Assembly (NCBI RefSeq): GCF_014898055.3
Contig: NW_023601212.1
Location: 54,734,329 to 54,798,328, forward strand
Direction of reading: 5' to 3'
Length of the DNA: 64,000 nt
From: Talpa occidentalis
Lineage: Eukaryota > Chordata > Mammalia > Eulipotyphla > Talpidae
Part shown: positions 57,021-64,000 of the stretch, in pieces
Layout of the letters: each line of letters begins with the position of its first letter
Numbering within the stretch: position 1 is the first letter of the stretch
The notes under the pieces: model-generated
Databases searched by the model: none
The model's input: only the letters and a program-made list of their open reading frames with translations
Told to the model about the DNA's origin: nothing
Made by a program: the position numbers and the translations under genes

Positions 57021-60000
57021 CATCTGCCACCATGGAGAACCTGGCAGACTTGTAGCTGAGGCTCCTCACTGGTCCCCTAGTAAACTTAGAGTTTAGTGGT
57101 TGAAAGTACCCCAGCATCCCAACAGGATGCCAATAAAATTCAAGTGCCTTCAAATGTCTCTCTTGTTAACTGTGTTGCGAGTATCTTCCCTCTGGGCCTG
57201 GGAATCAAGGTGACAATGTGTGCTGAATGTGCTGAGCTGGGGAAAGACCCTAGATAAGTATACAAAGACTTGCTTGTTCCTGTTTCTATTTCAGGCTGTC
57301 AGATCTGGAAAAGAATACAAACTACTTGAATAGAGTAGAGAGTGTTTCTTGGCAACGGGGCCAAGGAATTTAGAACTGAGATTGTAATACCTGGGTCTTC
57401 AATATCTTATCTCAGAGCAGGAATTTTCAAGTTGTTTAAGTCTGGGAAGGCTTTCACAAATGAAAACTTTGAAAGGAAGTGTAAACAGATAAAAGCAAGC
57501 TGGAGGGTGTGACCTGGAATGGTACCCAGTTTCTGTGGTCAAGGAGCCATCTTAGGAACCCCAGTGCTCCCCTGGCCACTATTTGAAAAGCACTAATGTA
57601 GAAAACATAACAATCACAGCTTGCCCTGCTTGCCTTTCCAGGAGCTTCTTGGGTGGAAAGGTGGCAGAGATGGAAGTCTACTCAGGAAAAGCGTATGACT
57701 GGGGAAGGGTTCTCGGAAAGCATTGAGAGTGGGGGACTTAGGGATTCCTACCCGGGTGCCCTGCCCACCTCCCTACCTGCAAGTTATAGAAAAGTGAGCC
57801 AACATGAATCAGATGATCGAGAATAATAATAGATTAGCTAACACTTTGCACCTGCTGTGCTAAGCACTTACAGATGTTACTCACTTAATCCTCACACCAG
57901 CTCTGTGAGGTTGGTGGTGTTATTATCCTCTTTTTACAGATGAGGATACAGAGGTAGAAGGAGCCCTGTTGACTTTCCCACTTGTGAATCATTCCTGTGT
58001 TATGCATGAATAAAAGAGAGGGAATTTGGGAGTTTGTCAACCAAAAATGAGATAGATGGTAAGAGAATGCAGCATATACACAAATACAGATAATGATGGT
58101 GAGTAACGAAATAGTGTTTGGTAAAATATGTCACCTGGTAGCAGGCCATTAAGCGACCTTCTACTTACTCATTTGCACTGACAATCAGGGAGGGCGTGTG
58201 CACCCGGAACAGAGAAGGGACTTTTTCTCTGTCCCTTTAAAACTTCCTCTAGGTCTATAGGATGAACATTTCCATAGCTGGGGCGGGTTAGAATCCTAAT
58301 TCTGAAAGTCAGTTGTGTATGGCAGGAAAGAGAAGTCACACCCAAAGGGGGCTGGTTAGTGGAAAGGCTGTTTAGAGATGTGTGCAGGGTAAAGGGAAGT
58401 GACGAGAGATGGTGAGGTCCTAGGACTGACAACAGCAAGGAGTTCTTACTGCTCTGGAGGGGATGAGGGGCATGAACTCTGTGATAACCAGGGAGAGCTG
58501 GAGTTAGGTAAAGGGGCCCCCCAAGGGGAGCTGTTGCTGCTGCCAGATGCCACCCCTGCTGGGAACACAGGGCAGTAGAGGACAGCAGAGAGGTAGTGGG
58601 AGAGTCTCACTTCCCCCTTTCTCTCCTCCAACCTCTGATCTCTTGCCAGTACCTCCCCTTGGCCAAACCCAGTCAAACCCAGAGAGTGAGTGTTTCCTGA
58701 TTATATTAGTCCATGGATGATGACTTCCAAGACAAGGCAGGTCAGAGCAGGGTGGAGAGTGGAGATCACTATACCGGGCTCAGGGTTCCTAAGCTTGGGC
58801 CCTTCAGGGTCTTACAAATGGAAATGGAAAATCTGAAAATTCCTGAACAACCCTTTGTGAGTCTCTTGGGTGGGAATGGGGTGCTAGAAATCTATCCCAC
58901 CACAGAGAGAGAAAGAGAAGAGAGAAGGGCTGCTGAGCAATTCACTACTACTCCTCATTCTTTCCTGTTGACACTTAGTCTAGTCTCCTTATTCTCTATC
59001 AGTAGAGGAGACAGAGGCCCAGAAAGGCCCAAATCATAGGCCACCCAGCAAGGTTAATAACGGTAGGGCCCATTTTCTTGTTAGATTTTCCAATACAGCT
59101 GCTGAAGTACTGACAAGGGAACATCTGTGAAGGGGATATCTGGGGTACAACCCCATGTTCAAGGGGAGCTTCCCTGTCCCTAGGTCTCTTGATAGAGATT
59201 CAAAGGGATTAAACTTCCCCCCGGATCCCCCAATAACAACAACAAAAATATAATAACAAGCTCATTGTTTAAATCTGAATGAAGATATAAGGCTATAAAC
59301 TCAAGGCCTCATTGTTTACACTCTGGTCAAAACCAGGAGTCAGGCTACTGGGAACCTGCAAGTCCTCAAATGAGGCCTGAAGTACAAGGCAAGAAGGTCA
59401 CATTGCTGAGTTGTAGAGTGGATGATGCCCAGTTTCCCCCAGTCTTTTGGGGACCATGCCAACTTTTTGAAACTGTGGGAGATGTATTTGGGTGAGCTTT
59501 AGGCTTCAGGAATAGTTGTTCTAATTTTAAATATTTCCTGCCATGGCTTAAGGGTGTCTACAGATAAAGACACAATTATAAAGTACAAGACTGTTCCTGT
59601 GAAACATTTTTTTAATAACCAGAGCATTCTCAGAATTTGCCTGAAGAGAAGACAAGTACAATGATGTCAGCACATGTCAGAAGCTGCACAGCCGGGGTAT
59701 GTGGAGGGAGGGGCTGGGAGGAGCAGGACACGCTGGAAGAAGGCCGAAGGCGAGGTTAGGATGGGGGCATCCTTCCCTCTCCCAAGAGCCACTAATTTAG
59801 GAACTCTCTTAGAAGATGAAGGTGTGGTAGACAAGTTTCAATTGGATTCTCTCCTTGGCAACTGCCTCCACCTCGTTGAGCTTTGATTTCCTCATCTGTA
59901 AAATGGTCACAGGGGTTATTTCAATTCATCGTTCTCATGTATGACTGCTCTGGTGTATAGCGAGTTCATCTGTGGCTTTGAGACAGAAAGGCTCCCAGGA

Positions 60001-62160
60001 TAAGAACAGGACAGGACTTCAGGACAAACCTTTGCTATTCCCGTGCACTGGCAAATAAGTGGTTAGAAAGACTCTAGCCCTGGATGCCTACTGCCATAAA
60101 TCTTGGCCCATCGTTTTTATTACAATTTCCCCCAGTCTGGACGTTTCTGAGCTATCTCTTTATAACTCATCCAGTTGGCTGCTATGGAAAAAAATGTTAC
60201 AGTTCCAAAAGAAAAGCATCCCAGACCTTGAGACCAGACCAGTTCAAGCTGGAGCGGTGGATACACAGTCTCCATGAGATGTTCTCCCAGGAGATGAAGG
60301 CATGAGTGACAGGACGGCAAGCAATTCTAGGGCAGTGAAATTATTCTGATGATACCATAAGGATGGGTACATGCCACTAGGCCTTTGTCCAATACCTAGA
60401 ATGTGCAACACTCAGGATGAACCCTAATCTGAACTGTGGACTCTGGGTGATAACGATGTATCCTTGTTGGTTCATTGATTGTAGTAAATCAGCCACTTGG
60501 ACCCCATGTTGAAAGGTGGGGAGGCTGCCCACTGCACCTGTGTGAGGACTAAACAAGTACAAGAAACAAAGTGGAGATTAAAACTCCTCTCCTTTCTTAC
60601 AAATGAAACTGATTGGAGAATGGGAATGACATGTGCTTTCACAGAGTGTTCCTAATTTCTTACCTGTAGCTGTGTTCCCCAGCTACAGCCCACTTCATGG
60701 GGACTGAGCCTGTCTAGTAAGCTAAGTGAGTGAGAAGACTCCAGAAGGCACCTGTACCAGCCGTAGACCTCAGAGGAAGGGAATCCAGTGGGGACTTGAG
60801 CCACACTATGAACTTTCTTTTCCCCAAATTGTCAACTAAGCCACAGGTTCTCCCTTTCAGTCAGGTGACTAAGGGCAGAGAGAAGCTGGGTGCTTCCTTC
60901 TATGGTGTGCTGTCCCGTGGAGAGCGGATGGAATAGAAATTCCCCTCCTCAACCCTGAGTGTTTGGCATGTTTTATCGCACTTAATTCTCAGAACAAGAC
61001 TGTAATATTGCCTTCTCCATGTTACAGGTGCAGCCATGGAAGCTCACAGAGTAAGTAACTTGCCTGAGATCACACAGCTGTAAGATGGCAGAGCTTTACT
61101 AACCCTGATATGTCTCTAAAGCTCATGCTAAACCACAGACCCGTGCTCCCTTCCAGAATGTCCTGAAGGGCCTCCCAAGTGGTGGGCTTAAGACCTTGGG
61201 ATCCATATTTAGCACTGCTGGTCAAGTGGCTCAAATACACATTATTTGACCTTGAAGTTCCACATCTCTAATTATATCTTGTGCAAATGTCTACGGGTGT
61301 CTTACTCTCTGAGATGGATCATAGGGCACTGCCCTCAGTGACTTGGAAGCCATTCTGAGGATGTCCCTGTGTACTTAACTTAATGCTCAAGTTAAAACTG
61401 GGAATCTAAATGTCTGAGGTCAGTCCTAGCTATCAGGGGTTGCTTTTCTCTTTCTCAGCCATGATGTCCCCGATAAGTAAAAAAGACAAGTAGCAGGGCA
61501 ATATATCATCATATGATCACAGTTCAGTGAACATTTCAAAAATACACATGCGTGAAACAAAGTCTAAAATGGAGTTTGTTATGTCAAAGATCCTAGCTGT
61601 TTTTGCTCAGTATACACATCTTCCTCAACTTGCAATGCATGTTCAACTCTGGATGGGGCAGATTCTCAGCCACCACAAAACCACAGCTTTCCTGAAACAT
61701 CTCCTGTTTCTCAGTACAGTGGGCTTTGGTAACCAGCATTAGTTTGGCAACCCATCCTATATGCAATAGTTTTTTTTTTGTTAGCCTAATTTTCTTTCAT
61801 AGCAACTTATGTAAATTTCCTCCTCTTCCCTATAAAAACCCTCTACTTGGAGGACATTTTATGAACACAATTCAAGGACATCTTGTATTTTGTGTCTCCC
61901 AAAGTGCAATTCCTTAGGCCCAGTGGACTGTTATCATTTTACAGTTTGCATATCAATGTGTTAACATAGCCTTACCTGTGCATTACTTTTAAAATAAATG
62001 CACTTCTAAATGTATGGAAAACCTCGGGCATTTACCAGCATTGCCTGTTGTTACCTCGGGGCAGTGAGGGGGTGGGGGATGGGGGAGGCTGCTGTAGTGG
62101 AAGGGAAACTTTTAATTTTATGACACTGTTTTATTTGGAAAAAAATCTTATGCTCATGTA
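57021..62160. other. Upstream intergenic; MIR fragments only
   Basis: No gene was recognised. MIR-like pieces on the minus strand lie at 57830-57970 (cacttaatcctcacaccagc, ttacagatgaggatacagag) and 60960-61140 (cacttaattctcagaacaag, gagatcacacagctgtaaga). A weaker plus-strand piece is at 59850-59925. Confidence 0.6.
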
Positions 62161-62213
62161 TTACTTTAAAAAATTAACTTATTGAGGTATATTTTGGATA
62201 CAATAAAATCCAT

Positions 62214-62307
62214 GCATGTCAGTACACATTTCATTACTTGGCCTTATGTTTTGAGAAATTGCATGTCAGTACACATTTCATTACTTGGCCCTATGTTTTG
62301 AGAAATT
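62214..62307 (+). repeat. 47-bp tandem duplication
   Basis: Units 62214-62260 and 62261-62307 are adjacent and differ at one base (t/c). The core is cagtacacatttcattactt. Confidence 0.97.
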
Positions 62308-62377
62308 GCTGGACCTCTATAGTCAACATATCAATAAAATCAGAGAACACATCTACCTCTCTATAGAGTTCCCTTTT

Positions 62378-62493
62378 TTTTTTTTTTTTTGTGGGACCCT
62401 CGCAGGTGGCCGGGGATCAAACTGGCGCTGCAGAGGCTGCGGGCAGGTTCGCAGCTCAGCGCTCAACCACTGCACTACCAGGGGAGGCCCTAC
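62378..62493 (-). mobile_element. Short SINE: tRNA-like head plus poly(A) only
   Basis: The inverted copy has a T-run joined directly to gtgggaccctcgcaggtggc and the tRNA-like head ending accaggggaggcccta. The 3' body and AATAAA tail of the family are absent. The duplication agttccctttt lies at 62367-62377 and 62494-62504. Confidence 0.85.
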
Positions 62494-63211
62494 AGTTCCC
62501 TTTTGAAAGCACTTTGAAATCAGCCTCCCCACCACCCCCAGCCCCAGCAACCACTGACCTGCCTTTTGTCATTGTAGGTTAGATTTGTGTGTTTTAGAGC
62601 TTTTAATAATGGAAGCCTATAGAAGATATCTTTTGAGTGCCTAGATGTTTTTGCTCAGTATACACATCTTCCTCAACTTGCAATGGGTTACATGCTGATC
62701 CACTCATTGTAAATATACCTATCAAAAATAAACCCAATGAAAACAGCCTAAGTTGAAAATGTTGTCTGGGAGCTGCAGTCACTTCACAGCATCAGGAGAG
62801 GATCATACGGGGATTCTACTGAATGCAGATGACTTTCACACCATTGTAAAGTCGAAGAATCCTAAGCTGAACCATGCTAAATTGGAGACCATCTGTAATA
62901 TTTTTGAAATTCATTCTTTTTGCTGAAGTTCCTCAAAAATTTATTCTCTCCTCAGTTGATGGACATGTGGGTTCTTTCCACCCTTTGGCTCTGTATGAAT
63001 AATGCAGCCATGAAAATTCATGCACAAATTCGTGTGTGTGCATGTTTATGTGTGTGAACATGTTTCAGTTTTCTTGAGTATATCCTAGGAGTGGAATTAC
63101 TTGGACCTATGGTAAATCTTGTTAATTTTTTGAGAAACTGAAAGGGAAACATTACTTGTTTTAATTGCACAGTATTCCATGGCATGAGCATATCACTGTT
63201 TATTCATTCTC

Positions 63212-63481
63212 TTTTTTTTAAAAAAGATTTATGTATACATGCAGGAGCTGGGGTACAGGCCAGAGGTGTGGGGGGGGGGTTGAGAGGATTCACCAGAGAC
63301 AGAGAGGGGAACAGAACAGGCAGATTGACCCAAGTACACTGCTGAGGGGAGAAGCGTCAGGAGGGGTCTGCTGCACCATGTGGGTTGCTCCCTGGCCAGC
63401 CGGGGATCTAACTCCTGCTGCAGAGGCTGAGGATTGCTTCATAGTGCGGTGCTTAACACTTTGCCCCACCGGGGAGGCCCC
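63212..63481 (-). mobile_element. T+ SINE (type B), antisense
   Basis: Tail aaaaaagatttatgtataca, body gcaggagctggggtacaggc with a long G-run, inverted head ccccaccggggaggcccc. The flanking cattct is a short possible duplication. Confidence 0.85.
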
Positions 63482-63554
63482 ATTCTTCTCTTGATGCACA
63501 CCTGGAATGTTTCCAATTTGGGGCTATTATAAAAGAGCAATTCAATTCCAGGTC

Positions 63555-63586
<32 letters not shown>

Positions 63587-63929
63587 ACTTGAGGTTTTAC
63601 TTCTCTGGCAAAAAAATACCTGCAACCAGGTACCTAGCATGCCTAGCCTCTACACCCAAGAGGCCTGCAAATGCTGGTTCATAGACTGGTATAAATCTAG
63701 TATTAGAAGCATTTACCAGAACTTTTCTCAAAGTAGTTGTTCCATTTTATATTTTCAGCAACAACTTGAGAGTTCAGGTTATCCCACATTCTTCCCAATA
63801 TTTGATGTTATCAGTCTTTTTTAATGTTAGCTATTTGATTGGTGTGTGGTGACAGCTCATTTTGATGAGTTTTTTTGTTTTTGTTGTTTGCATTTCTCTG
63901 ATAACTAGTTGTTGGATATCTTCTCATGT

Positions 63930-64000
63930 GTCATCTTCTTCTTTATTTATTTATATATTTATTTTAAGATTTATTTATTTATACAAGAACGGGGGTACAG
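63930..64000 (-). mobile_element. T+ SINE tail, cut by the window end
   Basis: (TTTA)n, then aagatttatttatttatacaa and gaacgggggtacag: the first part of another antisense copy that continues beyond the window. Confidence 0.85.

Larger units (their letters stand above)
62160..64000 (-). mobile_element. Old L1M-type region, antisense, with younger insertions
   Basis: Phrases such as ttattgaggtatattttgga, aataatgcagccatgaaaat, ctaggagtggaattacttgg and gatttggtgtgtggtgac-like text near 63835-63900 are inverted ancient L1 sequence. SINEs at 62378-62493, 63212-63481 and 63930-64000 interrupt it. There is no intact frame. Confidence 0.6.

Noticed and set aside
61165..61230. gggcctcccaagtggtggg looked like another SINE head
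   Set aside because: The sequence after the first 20 bases does not follow the family, with no B box and no tail.
54051..64000. Search for the 3' end of CEP350, expected upstream of QSOX1
   Set aside because: No coding exon or terminal exon with poly(A) context was recognised. In human the gap is larger than the 10 kb available here.

Overview
The window is vertebrate nuclear DNA, almost certainly from a placental mammal. It holds one split gene with GT-AG introns, a CpG-island promoter, L1 LINEs, MIR and MLT1-type fossils, and about 22 copies of one tRNA-headed SINE. The SINE starts GGCCTCCCTGGTGGC, carries pol III A- and B-box-like motifs, and ends in repeated AATAAA, then TCTTT, then poly(A). 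That is the layout of a T+ SINE. I suspect a bat of the horseshoe or leaf-nosed group (Rhin-1-like SINE), or less likely another laurasiathere or a colugo, but the sequence alone does not settle the species.

The only protein-coding gene I can support is QSOX1 (quiescin sulfhydryl oxidase 1), complete on the minus strand. Twelve coding exons run from the start codon at 53714 to the stop at 18223. The lengths are 256, 101, 46, 103, 91, 146, 135, 130, 123, 148, 180 and 776 nt. They sum to 2235 nt and encode 744 residues, against 747 in human QSOX1 from memory. The frame stays open over every junction. The protein has a signal peptide, a thioredoxin domain with WCGHC, a second redox-inactive thioredoxin fold, a helix-rich domain, an Erv/ALR FAD domain with CQDC and CSAC, and a C-terminal membrane helix. 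A second intron inside the last exon (donor 18666, acceptor 17963) would give a secreted short form ending Leu-Ile, as the known human short isoform does.

Layout: 1-17.1 kb is intergenic DNA downstream of QSOX1, dense in SINEs, L1 fragments and MLT1-like LTRs. 17.1-18.2 kb is the 3' UTR with its poly(A) signal. 18.2-53.7 kb is the gene. About 53.0-54.05 kb is the CpG island and GC-box promoter. 54-64 kb is upstream intergenic DNA with old repeats, a possible LTR and more SINEs. In human the neighbours are LHX4 (downstream) and CEP350 (upstream); no exon of either was recognised here.

No new multi-gene system is present. The most interesting signals are structural: the conserved short-isoform splice pair, a 28-bp exact copy of the exon 11 splice acceptor placed in intron 10, a ~136-bp direct duplication flanking exon 2, SINEs that seem to have moved as tandem pairs, an L1 nested in an L1 with both target-site duplications readable, and a strand bias of SINEs inside the gene.
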